Assembly: GCF_011604685.1 (NCBI RefSeq)
Contig: NZ_CP050063.1
Coordinates: 642,501 to 706,500 of the forward strand
Source of the DNA: Spirosoma aureum
GTDB lineage: Bacteria; Bacteroidota; Bacteroidia; Cytophagales; Spirosomataceae
Direction of reading: 5' to 3'
Length of the DNA: 64,000 bases
Made by a program: the position numbers and the translations under genes. Position 1 is the first letter of the stretch, and every line of letters begins with the position of its first letter. The notes beneath the pieces are model-generated. The model was not told the DNA's origin. It saw nothing but the letters and a program-made list of their open reading frames with translations, and ran no database searches. Below, piece by piece: positions 28,862-37,155 of this stretch.

Positions 28862-29197
28862 ATGGCAACGCTCACACACTCAACAACTGCTTATACGCAT
28901 TCTCAGGAGGCTAACTGGATTACCACCTATAAAAACTTTGTCGCTAGGTCTGAGTTCAACCGAATTGGCTGGGCCGCTACGTTTGTCGCCATTCAGGGCT
29001 GTATACTATCTCCTGCTTTGCTACTGGTCATGGCTTATATGGGTGGTGGCGACTGGCAGTTTTTAGTCAGCAATCTGTGTTTTTTAGCCGTGTTGATTCC
29101 CGTGTTATCCGTATTGCCGATGAAGTACATTTTCCCATCATTTGCCATGAGTACGGTAATTCATCTGGCCATCATTCTACTCGACATTTTATCGTAA
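28862..29197 (+). CDS. small membrane protein, 111 aa
   Basis: Unrecognised protein with a 40-residue soluble N-terminus and two or three hydrophobic segments (about 43-63, 67-84 and 93-110). There is no signal peptide or known motif. It stands just before the universal stress gene at the start of the low-oxygen respiration block, in the same direction (82-nt gap), and may share its regulation. Confidence 0.65.
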   Translation: MATLTHSTTAYTHSQEANWITTYKNFVARSEFNRIGWAATFVAIQGCILSPALLLVMAYMGGGDWQFLVSNLCFLAVLIPVLSVLPMKYIFPSFAMSTVIHLAIILLDILS

Positions 29198-29279
29198 AGA
29201 AGCACTTGGCGTATCCCTAAACCGACTAATTCACCACTATTCATCGGCCCGTGTATCTGGCCACCAGCTTTGTATTGTT

Positions 29280-30092
29280 ATGAAAACGATTGTTCTTGCT
29301 ACTGATTTTTCCCGCAATGCCAATCAGGCCGCCCGGTTTGCTGTTCAACTGGCTCGTGACTGGAAGGCCGAATTGATTCTGCTTAATGCGTTTCATTTCT
29401 GGCCCGATAATCCAGCTAAAACCGGCGATTTCCCACTGAGCGAAGATGCCATTCGGGAAACCAGCGAAAAGAAGCTCAAGCATCTGGCCGATGAACTAAG
29501 CGAAGTAGCGGCTGTTCCTATTCACTGTCTGGTACAGGAAGGGCATACAATGAACGCTATTCGGGCTGTAACGAAAGCGAAAAATGCAGACCTGCTCATT
29601 ATGTCGACAGTAGGAACTGCGCCTAAAAGTACGCAGCTATTGGGTAGCATCGCGACCGGAATGGTAGAAGAAACCGAAGTGCCACTTCTCTTGATTCCAC
29701 CCGGCATTGGCTATGCGGGCATGAAAAATATTGTACTGGGAGTCGACCTGGCAATACCGCCAAACGCAATAGCCTTAGAGACTGCACTGGAATTCGCACG
29801 GGCCTCAGACAGTTTGATCAATGTGCTTTGCATTTCTGAGACACCAAATAGCCCTGAATTAAGAGAGCGAGCTGAACATTTCCGGCGACTATTGCTTCAG
29901 GTGCCGCATACCATGAGCCTGGTAAAAGGAAGCGAAGTGTATGATACGCTACTCCAGTTTTCTCACGACAATAAAGCTGATCTGATTATGATGCTACCCC
30001 AAACCCGAAGCTGGCTCTGGAAATTGTTTTCAGAAGGTGAAACACAGCGTATGGCCCGGTTGACCGATATTCCACTTTTGGCCGTTGTCTGA
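29280..30092 (+). CDS. universal stress protein, tandem UspA domains
   Basis: 270 residues made of two UspA folds (about 1-143 and 148-270). The first begins KTIVLATDFSRNANQAARFA and ends in the nucleotide-binding-like LLGSIATGMVEETEVPLLLIPP; the second begins NIVLGVDLAIPPNA and is more diverged, lacking a clear G-x2-G-x9-GS motif. Cytoplasmic. Usp genes commonly sit beside cbb3 oxidase and hemN genes in Bacteroidota, suggesting a role under low oxygen or energy stress. A strong terminator follows. Confidence 0.88.
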   Translation: MKTIVLATDFSRNANQAARFAVQLARDWKAELILLNAFHFWPDNPAKTGDFPLSEDAIRETSEKKLKHLADELSEVAAVPIHCLVQEGHTMNAIRAVTKAKNADLLIMSTVGTAPKSTQLLGSIATGMVEETEVPLLLIPPGIGYAGMKNIVLGVDLAIPPNAIALETALEFARASDSLINVLCISETPNSPELRERAEHFRRLLLQVPHTMSLVKGSEVYDTLLQFSHDNKADLIMMLPQTRSWLWKLFSEGETQRMARLTDIPLLAVV

Positions 30093-30127
30093 TTTTTATA
30101 GAACAGGCCTTTCGCTTCTAAACTCAC

Positions 30128-30172
30128 CGATCCGGTCAATCTGACAAAGCAGATTGACCGGATCGATTTTTA
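30128..30172 (+). terminator. terminator after the UspA gene
   Basis: A perfect 15-bp stem (cgatccggtcaatct / agattgaccggatcg, loop 8 nt) is followed by attttta. It lies 36 nt after the stop. Confidence 0.88.
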
Positions 30173-30260
30173 TAACACGCAATAAACTCTGTGTGATTGG
30201 CCGGGAATGGTCCATTCGTTCGAAATTTAATCAGGATAGTTTGTATTGACTGTGAGCTGA

Positions 30261-31625
30261 TTAGACAGTTTGCGAGAATAACCGGGTTTGAGGCTGAGCA
30301 TAGTTAAGTCGTTCGTCGAACGCCATGCAGATATTGCGCAGAAACGGTCGACCTTCCGGGCGCACGGATAGTCCTTCAACATCGTAATCCAGCAAGCCGT
30401 CGAGCCAGAATTCCTTCAGTCGATTGTTTAACGTTTCCCATTCCCGTTTCGACCAGCTGCCCAACGGCCACCGGGTCTGACCCTGGCACATGATATTCAG
30501 AATTTGTTGACGCAAAAACTGATCCTGATCATCGAGAATGTGGCCGCGCAATAATGGTAGTTCACCTGCCAGAACTCGGTTCATGTAGCGATTAGGGTCT
30601 TTTTCATTCTGAGCAAAGGCCGACCAGACATCACTGATGGAGGATGCGCCAAGACCGAGTAAAACGCGTGTTTTAGTCGTTGTATAGCCCATGAAATTTC
30701 GGTGGAGGGTGCCCATCTGTACGGCATTATAGAGCAAATCATGAGGAAGCGCAAAATGATCCATACCGATTTCTATGTAACCTGCCAGCTCCAGCAACTC
30801 TCTTCCGGTTTCATATAAAACCCGTTTTTGATCTCCCGTGGGCAGATCTTCGTCACGAAATCCCCGCTGGCCATTTATTCCTTCAATCCAGGGCACATGG
30901 GCATACGAATAAAAGGCAATGCGGTCGGGTTGAAGGGTCAACGTTTTATGAATTGTATCGATAATGGAGTCGGGCTTTTGGAAAGGCAGGCCAAATACTA
31001 AATCATGGCTGATCGAGGTATACCCAATTTGGCGAGCCCAGCCGGTTACCTGTCGAACATTCCCGAATGGCTGAAGGCGGTGAATCGCCCGCTGCACAAT
31101 TGGCGTGTAGTCCTGAACGCCAAAACTCACCCGCCGGAAGCCAAAATTGTATAATAACTGAAGATGTTCGCTGGTTGTGTTGTTCGGATGTCCTTCCCAG
31201 CCATAATCGGGCGATTCGGTTGGGGTGGCCCGATTAAAAATACCTGTCAGCAATCGGTTGAGCTGTCCGGTAGAAAAGAAACTGGGTGTTCCTCCGCCCA
31301 AATGAAGTTCGGCGATGCGGGGCCGGTCTGGCAATATATCGCAATATAGATTCCACTCGGTCAGTAAAGCATCCACATAAGGGCCTTCAACAGCATGATT
31401 GCGGGTAATACGCTTGTTGCAGCCGCAAAACGTACACAGACTTTCGCAGTAGGGCAGGTGAATGTACAGGCTGATACCGGTAGTGCTGTTGCTGATTGAA
31501 AATGCCTGTTGCAGGTGGCGTACCCAGACGGTTTCGCTGAACGTGGTTTCGTCCCAGAACGGTACGGTCGGGTAGCTGGTGTAGCGCGGACCGGGTACAT
31601 TGTATTTCTGAATTAGTGAGTTCAT
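30261..31625 (-). CDS. hemN: oxygen-independent coproporphyrinogen III oxidase
   Basis: Radical-SAM enzyme that decarboxylates coproporphyrinogen III in heme synthesis without oxygen. From MNSLIQKYNVPGPRYTSYP (ATG at 31625) it has 454 residues, as in the HemN family; the frame runs 54 codons further upstream without enzyme-like sequence. The cluster cysteines are C60, C64 and C67 in PYCESLCTFCGC. ELHLGGGTPSFF is the SAM-binding glycine motif, and the HemN C-terminal domain follows from about 370. It is divergent from the copper ATPase gene and supplies heme for the cbb3 oxidase at low oxygen. Confidence 0.94.
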   Translation of the reverse strand: MNSLIQKYNVPGPRYTSYPTVPFWDETTFSETVWVRHLQQAFSISNSTTGISLYIHLPYCESLCTFCGCNKRITRNHAVEGPYVDALLTEWNLYCDILPDRPRIAELHLGGGTPSFFSTGQLNRLLTGIFNRATPTESPDYGWEGHPNNTTSEHLQLLYNFGFRRVSFGVQDYTPIVQRAIHRLQPFGNVRQVTGWARQIGYTSISHDLVFGLPFQKPDSIIDTIHKTLTLQPDRIAFYSYAHVPWIEGINGQRGFRDEDLPTGDQKRVLYETGRELLELAGYIEIGMDHFALPHDLLYNAVQMGTLHRNFMGYTTTKTRVLLGLGASSISDVWSAFAQNEKDPNRYMNRVLAGELPLLRGHILDDQDQFLRQQILNIMCQGQTRWPLGSWSKREWETLNNRLKEFWLDGLLDYDVEGLSVRPEGRPFLRNICMAFDERLNYAQPQTRLFSQTV

Positions 31626-31779
31626 CGTCGTTTCAGGGAGCCGTTTTATCGGCCCCTGTACTCCCCGCAAAAATGGATCGGTTATGAGTGTCAAACCCTG
31701 AGCCGTATCAGGCCAACGGCTGATGGTGGTCAGGGTTTGGCTAGATATACCATGCCAACTTGCTTCAAAATTCAGAGGT

Positions 31780-34305
31780 ATGAGCACAGCAACGATTCCA
31801 TCGACCAGTTGCTATCATTGTGGTAACGATTGTGCAGGAAATAACATACTAGTCGACGACAAGCGCTTCTGTTGTGAAGGCTGCAAAACGGTGTATACGA
31901 TTCTGAGCCAGCATCAGCTTTGTCAATATTATACGATAGAATCGGGAGGAGAGAGCCTTCGGCGAGGTAATACGCTCAAAGCCAATAACGGATCGCAGCC
32001 AGAACAATCGCGACTTGCGTTTCTGGACCATCCGGATATCATAGCACAACTGCTGGAGTTCTCCAACGAGTCGATTGCCAAAGTTACATTTTACATTCCG
32101 ACCATTCATTGCAGTTCATGCCTTTGGCTGCTTGAACACCTTTACCGATTAAATTCCGGCATTCAGCAATCACGGGTGGATTTTCTGAAAAAACAGGTTC
32201 ATCTTACCTATCAACCCGATAAGCTAACGCTGCGCCAGCTTGTTGAACTGCTCAGTTCCATCGGGTACGAACCGCTGATCAGCCTCAACGATGTGGTTAA
32301 AGAGCAGCAACAACCATCGGACCGGCCGCTCTTATACCGACTGGCTGTTGCTGGATTTTGTGCAGGTAATATCATGCTGTTCAGTTTTCCTGAATACCTT
32401 GGCCTCGACGATCCCGCGTTCACGCAGTTGTTTGGTATTCTTAATATCCTGCTCGCTTTGCCAGTCGTCATCTACTCCGCGTCGGGCTATTTCGAGTCCG
32501 TCTGGAAAAGCCTGAAAAAAGGGGCGATTAACATTGACTTTCCTATTTTGCTGGGTATTCTGGTAGCTTTTTTTCGGGGCACCTACGAAGTTCTGTTTTT
32601 GACGGGTGCGGGCTACTTCGATTCGCTGACGGGCCTGATTTTTTTTCTGTTATGTGGGAAGTGGTTTCAACAACGAACCCACGATTTTCTATCGTTCGAG
32701 CGAGATTACAAATCCTATTTCCCGCTTGCCGTGACACTACTTGGGCGGAGGGAAGAGCAAAATGCAAAGAGCGAGGAGCAAGAGGTAAAAGCGCCAATTG
32801 ATACAATTATCCCCCAGGCTAGTCTCACTTCTTCAGAACAAATTGTACTCGTATCCCAGTTACGCAAAGGCGATCGCATTCGTATACGTAATCACGAACT
32901 GATTCCCGCCGATGGTCTTCTTTATAAAGGCAAGGCCATGATCGATTATAGTTTCGTAACCGGCGAATCGGAGCCGGAAGCGAAGCGGCTGGGCGCGTTA
33001 GTATACGCGGGTGGCAAACAACTGGGTGAAGCCATCGAGCTGGAGGTAGTACGCGATGTATCGCAAAGCTACTTAACCCAATTGTGGAATAACGATGCCT
33101 TCCGAAAAGAGAATTCATCCCGGATGCTCACCTTTGCCGACATCGTCGGAAAGTATTTTACCCTGACAGTCATTACGGTCGCAACCTTGGTCGGTCTATA
33201 CTGGTATCATGAAGATCTGTCGCGTGCAATCAATGCTTTTACGGCCGTACTCATCATCGCCTGCCCGTGTGCGCTTTCATTATCATACCCATTTGCACTC
33301 GGCAGCGGGCTCCGTAAGTTGAGTCAGCATAAATTATATCTGAAAAACGCAGGCGTAATTGAGCAAATGGCTGCCTGCGACACGATCGTTTTTGATAAAA
33401 CCGGCACGCTAACCAATACGGAGCAACACGATGTTCAGGAGTCGTTTTTGCAACCATTAACGGCCTACGAACGAGCACTTATTGCCTCGTTGGTCCAACA
33501 GTCGGTCCACCCGCTCAGTCGTAAGCTAACGGCTTATCTGGCAGATAGTCAGCCATTTCCAATTGACGGATTTGCTGAATTTCCAGGTCATGGTGTTCAG
33601 GGACTCGTCGATGGCTGGTTCATGAAAGTAGGATCGCGCTCCTTTGTCAATACGGATTACAATACATCGGTTGATACGGATGATCCCGCTGGAACAACGG
33701 TCCATATTTCTATTGCGCAGACGTACCGGGGGTGCTTTCAATTTTCTTCTCACTACCGGGCAGGAATTGATACGATGTTACAGGATTTGCGTGGGCCATA
33801 CCGACTTTATCTGCTCTCGGGCGATACTAAATCTGCTCAGACGCAGTTAAAACATTGGTTTCCCAAAGCCGGGCAGATGCATTTCAATTGTCGTCCACAG
33901 GAAAAGTTAGCGTTTATTCAGCATCTACAGGCTCGGGGACGTCGGGTATTGATGGTCGGCGATGGGCTGAACGATGCCGGAGCGCTGAAACAGGCCGATG
34001 TTGGCATGGCCATTACCGATGATACGATTCAGTTCACACCTGCCAGCGATGCCATTCTGGAAGCATCTTCGTTGAATCAACTGCCTGCTATGTTACGATA
34101 CACCCGTTTCGGAATGCGCGTGATCCGGTTCAGTTTTGGTATTTCACTCCTCTATAACTTCGTCGGTTTATCCTACGCGCTGACGGGCAACTTATCGCCC
34201 GTGGTAGCCGCAATTCTCATGCCCATCAGTTCGGCTACCATGCTGGCGATTGCTACGCTGGGTATGCGGGGATATAGCCGATGGAAATCTACCCAAATAG
34301 CCTGA
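31780..34305 (+). CDS. ccoI: CcoI/FixI-type copper-transporting P1B ATPase
   Basis: 841 residues from the ATG at 31780, preceded by an SD-like agaggt. Domain order: Cys-rich N-terminal domain (C11-x2-C14-x3-C18 and FCCEGC), HMA domain with HCSSCLWLL near 105, transmembrane region, the CPC ion motif ACPCALSLS, phosphorylation site DKTGTLT and GDGLNDAGALKQADVG. This layout is that of the cbb3-assembly copper pumps. A 20-25 residue Glu/Lys/Gln-rich insert (about 322-350) interrupts the actuator region and resembles one in ccoG. It likely feeds copper to the CcoN site. Confidence 0.93.
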   Translation: MSTATIPSTSCYHCGNDCAGNNILVDDKRFCCEGCKTVYTILSQHQLCQYYTIESGGESLRRGNTLKANNGSQPEQSRLAFLDHPDIIAQLLEFSNESIAKVTFYIPTIHCSSCLWLLEHLYRLNSGIQQSRVDFLKKQVHLTYQPDKLTLRQLVELLSSIGYEPLISLNDVVKEQQQPSDRPLLYRLAVAGFCAGNIMLFSFPEYLGLDDPAFTQLFGILNILLALPVVIYSASGYFESVWKSLKKGAINIDFPILLGILVAFFRGTYEVLFLTGAGYFDSLTGLIFFLLCGKWFQQRTHDFLSFERDYKSYFPLAVTLLGRREEQNAKSEEQEVKAPIDTIIPQASLTSSEQIVLVSQLRKGDRIRIRNHELIPADGLLYKGKAMIDYSFVTGESEPEAKRLGALVYAGGKQLGEAIELEVVRDVSQSYLTQLWNNDAFRKENSSRMLTFADIVGKYFTLTVITVATLVGLYWYHEDLSRAINAFTAVLIIACPCALSLSYPFALGSGLRKLSQHKLYLKNAGVIEQMAACDTIVFDKTGTLTNTEQHDVQESFLQPLTAYERALIASLVQQSVHPLSRKLTAYLADSQPFPIDGFAEFPGHGVQGLVDGWFMKVGSRSFVNTDYNTSVDTDDPAGTTVHISIAQTYRGCFQFSSHYRAGIDTMLQDLRGPYRLYLLSGDTKSAQTQLKHWFPKAGQMHFNCRPQEKLAFIQHLQARGRRVLMVGDGLNDAGALKQADVGMAITDDTIQFTPASDAILEASSLNQLPAMLRYTRFGMRVIRFSFGISLLYNFVGLSYALTGNLSPVVAAILMPISSATMLAIATLGMRGYSRWKSTQIA

Positions 34306-34341
34306 TAGACGTCTGATCGACTTGAATGGTTATCTTTGGGA

Positions 34342-35529
34342 ATGCTCACCTCTTCCCGTATCAATGCTCAATTACTGGTCGTTGTATTTGCTCAATTTGC
34401 CGGCACTTCGCTCTGGTTTGCTGGTAATGCCATTCTTCCTGAACTTCAACATCTGCTAAAGACGGCGGGACTTACCAGCTGGATTACCTCGTCCGTCCAG
34501 ATTGGTTTTATCTCCGGCACACTGATCTACGCGGTCTTGGCCATACCCGATCGTTTTCGCTCAACCCATGTTTTCCTCATCTCCGTAACGTTAGCGGCTG
34601 CGGTCAATCTGATCTGGCTGGTTCTCCCGCTAAAAGCAGAAACGGTTTTAGTCAGCCGATTCATGACCGGCTTCTTTCTGGCAGGTGTTTATCCGGTGGG
34701 TATGAAAATTGCAGCCGATCGATTCAGGCCCGTTCTAGGCCGGGCAATGGGTTTTCTGGTCGGTGCTCTGGTGCTGGGAACAGCCTTCCCGCACCTGATA
34801 CGAGGTTTGGGGAGTAGCTTGCCGTATCGTACACTAATCGTATCGGTCAGTTTGCTGGCTATTAGCGGTGGAGTTTTGCTCGCTGTCGTTGTCCCCGCAA
34901 AATCCATACAGGCCAACGGTAATTTCTTTCGCTTCCAGGCACTGCTTTCACTATGGAAGCCCTCAGCCTTTCGCCCGGCTATGCTGGGTTATTTTGGCCA
35001 TATGTGGGAGCTGTATACGCTTTGGGCTTTTCTGCCAACCCTGATTGGCTACTACAGACATCAACATCCCGACGCAGCCATAACGACTTCGTTATGGGCG
35101 TTCGGGGCTATCGCTGCGGGAGCTGCGGGCTGTGTGGGTGGTGGCTATTTTGCCTTACGGATCGGAAGCGCGCGAGTTGCCCAATGTCTATTGCTCACAT
35201 CGGGTCTTTGTATCGCCCTGACGCCGTTTCTGGTGGCTGCACCGTACTATCTGTTCGGGCTGTTTCTGCTTGTCTGGGGAGTTGCAGCCGCTGGTGACTC
35301 TCCGCAATTTTCAACGCTGGTGGCCAGTCACGCTGCGGTCGACAATCGGGGTAGTATTCTAACGCTCGTTACCTGTTTTGGTTTTCTATTGACAGTGATA
35401 TCCATCCAGCTGATGGACTGGCTGGTCGCTTATTTTGGTATATCGGGCGGGCTTTTTTACGTGCTGCTTCCCGGACCGATATTGGGTCTTTGGGCGATGC
35501 GCCAAATGGCGAGTCCTGATCGTTTGTAG
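34342..35529 (+). CDS. MFS transporter
   Basis: 395 residues with about 12 hydrophobic segments, and the motif-A-like loop PDRFRSTHVF between helices 2 and 3. There is an early AGTSLWFAGNAILPEL. The substrate is unknown; the pattern FAGTSLWFAGNA is common in MFS carriers annotated only generically. The ATG at 34342 is preferred to a TTG two codons upstream. It starts 36 nt after ccoI and so may be cotranscribed, but no role in oxidase assembly is evident. Confidence 0.82.
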   Translation: MLTSSRINAQLLVVVFAQFAGTSLWFAGNAILPELQHLLKTAGLTSWITSSVQIGFISGTLIYAVLAIPDRFRSTHVFLISVTLAAAVNLIWLVLPLKAETVLVSRFMTGFFLAGVYPVGMKIAADRFRPVLGRAMGFLVGALVLGTAFPHLIRGLGSSLPYRTLIVSVSLLAISGGVLLAVVVPAKSIQANGNFFRFQALLSLWKPSAFRPAMLGYFGHMWELYTLWAFLPTLIGYYRHQHPDAAITTSLWAFGAIAAGAAGCVGGGYFALRIGSARVAQCLLLTSGLCIALTPFLVAAPYYLFGLFLLVWGVAAAGDSPQFSTLVASHAAVDNRGSILTLVTCFGFLLTVISIQLMDWLVAYFGISGGLFYVLLPGPILGLWAMRQMASPDRL

Positions 35530-35558
35530 CGCTGGCTATCGGGTAGTATTAGATAGAA

Positions 35559-36344
35559 TCACATATAGGCTTCGTCGCGTCCTGTGCGCAACTTGATAAT
35601 CTTAAGCCCATTCAGCACCTTTAGCAGCGGGTAGGCCGGGTCGAACTCGTGCCAGCGGAAGCCGCCAAAGTTGGCCCGACCGCCATATTTATGGTGATTG
35701 TTGTGGTATGATTCGCCCATCATCAGGAAATCGAACGGTAAGAGGTTTTTTGCCGTGTCGTCCAGCTTGAAATTGGTATATCCGTAACGGTGAGCATACC
35801 AGTTAATAATCGCTCCATGGACTGGCCCCATCAGAAACTGCACAGGTAATAATAGAAATAACCACGGCGATGTTGCAAACTGGATATAGATCAAGGTGTA
35901 GGCTGTTCCCCAGGCCAACCGAACCGGCCATCGATCACCGAAGCGTTCCATCCAGGGCCAGTTTGGTACTCCTTTTTTGAATTTTGCCGGAATCGTGTCC
36001 CGGTTATTCAGGATGTCATTGTAATAGATGCGGGTCTTCCACATCATATCGAACAGATTTTTTGAAAACTCCGGCGAATGTGGGTCCTGGTCCGTATCGG
36101 CGTGGGCATGGTGTAGGCGGTGCATGATTCCGTAAGCGCGTGGACTCAGAAAGGATGATCCCTGCCCGATGAAAGTCAGGACGTAAAATACTTTTTCCCA
36201 GCCTTTGCTCATGGTGAACATCTGATGGGCCGCGTAGCGATGAAGAAAGAGAGTTTGCATTAACACTGATAAGTACCAGTGCGCCAGAAAGAAAGCGAGA
36301 ATGATCATTAGAAAAAACAGGAGGACAGGGCGTTTAAGCGCCAC
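35559..36344 (-). CDS. membrane fatty acid (acyl-CoA type) desaturase
   Basis: 261 residues with the three histidine boxes of the di-iron membrane desaturases: H35RYAAH40, H75RLHHAH and HNNHHKYGG near residue 214. Hydrophobic pairs flank them. The family introduces a double bond (often delta-9) using oxygen and reduced carrier. Its place among micro-oxic genes fits lipid adjustment to temperature or oxygen. It starts 4 nt after the neighbouring hypothetical gene, so the two form a small - strand operon. Confidence 0.9.
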   Translation of the reverse strand: MALKRPVLLFFLMIILAFFLAHWYLSVLMQTLFLHRYAAHQMFTMSKGWEKVFYVLTFIGQGSSFLSPRAYGIMHRLHHAHADTDQDPHSPEFSKNLFDMMWKTRIYYNDILNNRDTIPAKFKKGVPNWPWMERFGDRWPVRLAWGTAYTLIYIQFATSPWLFLLLPVQFLMGPVHGAIINWYAHRYGYTNFKLDDTAKNLLPFDFLMMGESYHNNHHKYGGRANFGGFRWHEFDPAYPLLKVLNGLKIIKLRTGRDEAYM

Positions 36345-36348
36345 CGAA

Positions 36349-36774
36349 TTAAAATAGATTCAGAGTTACCATAACCGATAAAAACTGATAACAGCCAGCT
36401 TTTATCCGGCTTAGTTCATCCATTAGGGAGCGCAAATGGGCATCGACGGCGAGGGTAGCGTATAGGCCAATCCGCGGTTCGCGGCAGGCCAGACGTTCCG
36501 AAGGACTACAAGCCACTCCTTCACAGATCATATCGAGCTTTAAGCGTTGAAATCGACTTTTCAGGTGGTTCAGATCACTGTAGTAATCAACCGCACGCTG
36601 GCGCAGGCTCTGATAATGTTGATAATCCAGCAAATCGGACAAAATCACCAGGAGCTGATCTATTTCCTGTTCGTTCTGAGCAATCGTCATTGTCCAAGTC
36701 TGGTGCTGGCAACGGCAGGTCTGGACCATTAAGGGTTCATCATCCTGAGGGAGCGTAATACGTGTGTCTGTCAT
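36349..36774 (-). CDS. hypothetical protein, 141 aa
   Basis: Unrecognised soluble helical protein. Residues about 30-85 look like a coiled coil; five or six cysteines (CRC near 20, CEGVACSPSERLAC near 84-97) are noteworthy but form no known motif. There is no signal peptide. The tight spacing to the desaturase gene (4 nt) suggests cotranscription. Confidence 0.65.
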   Translation of the reverse strand: MTDTRITLPQDDEPLMVQTCRCQHQTWTMTIAQNEQEIDQLLVILSDLLDYQHYQSLRQRAVDYYSDLNHLKSRFQRLKLDMICEGVACSPSERLACREPRIGLYATLAVDAHLRSLMDELSRIKAGCYQFLSVMVTLNLF

Positions 36775-36972
36775 AGCCTAAACGGAGTCGAGAAAAACTC
36801 CTGACGGTAAAAGTAGCCGCTTCAAAAAAGACCGTTACTGATGGTTGTCAGGTTTTCAACTGAGTTTTATTAGCTCTTTATTATCCTGAGTTCTATCAGC
36901 CAATTTCCTGATAAATCTCATATACGGCCGGTCAGATACTCCGCACATTTGCCTCATCAAACGCTTTGGGGT

Positions 36973-37140
36973 ATGCACATTATCTTTTTTATGATCGGCA
37001 TTAGCCTGCTGATGGCCCTGGGATTTCTCGGCGCTTTTCTGTGGTCGATACGAACGGGTCAGCAAGACGATTTATATACGCCCTCCATGCGCATACTACT
37101 TGATGACAATGAACCAACTGCTACGGATACGACCGTTTAA
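36973..37140 (+). CDS. ccoS: cbb3 oxidase maturation protein CcoS
   Basis: 55-residue protein with one membrane helix (about 4-25) followed by GAFLWSIRTGQQDDLYTPSMRILLDD, the CcoS signature. The frame extends 8 codons upstream, but the ATG of MHIIFFMIG fits the family. CcoS is needed for heme and copper insertion into cbb3 oxidase. It ends 15 nt before ccoNO and leads the operon. Confidence 0.9.
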   Translation: MHIIFFMIGISLLMALGFLGAFLWSIRTGQQDDLYTPSMRILLDDNEPTATDTTV

Positions 37141-37155
37141 CCGCCTGTTACCGCT

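Noticed and set aside
31626..31779. A possible FNR/CRP box between hemN and ccoI
   Set aside because: No convincing TTGAT-N4-ATCAA or TGTGA-type dyad could be read; only weak half-sites.
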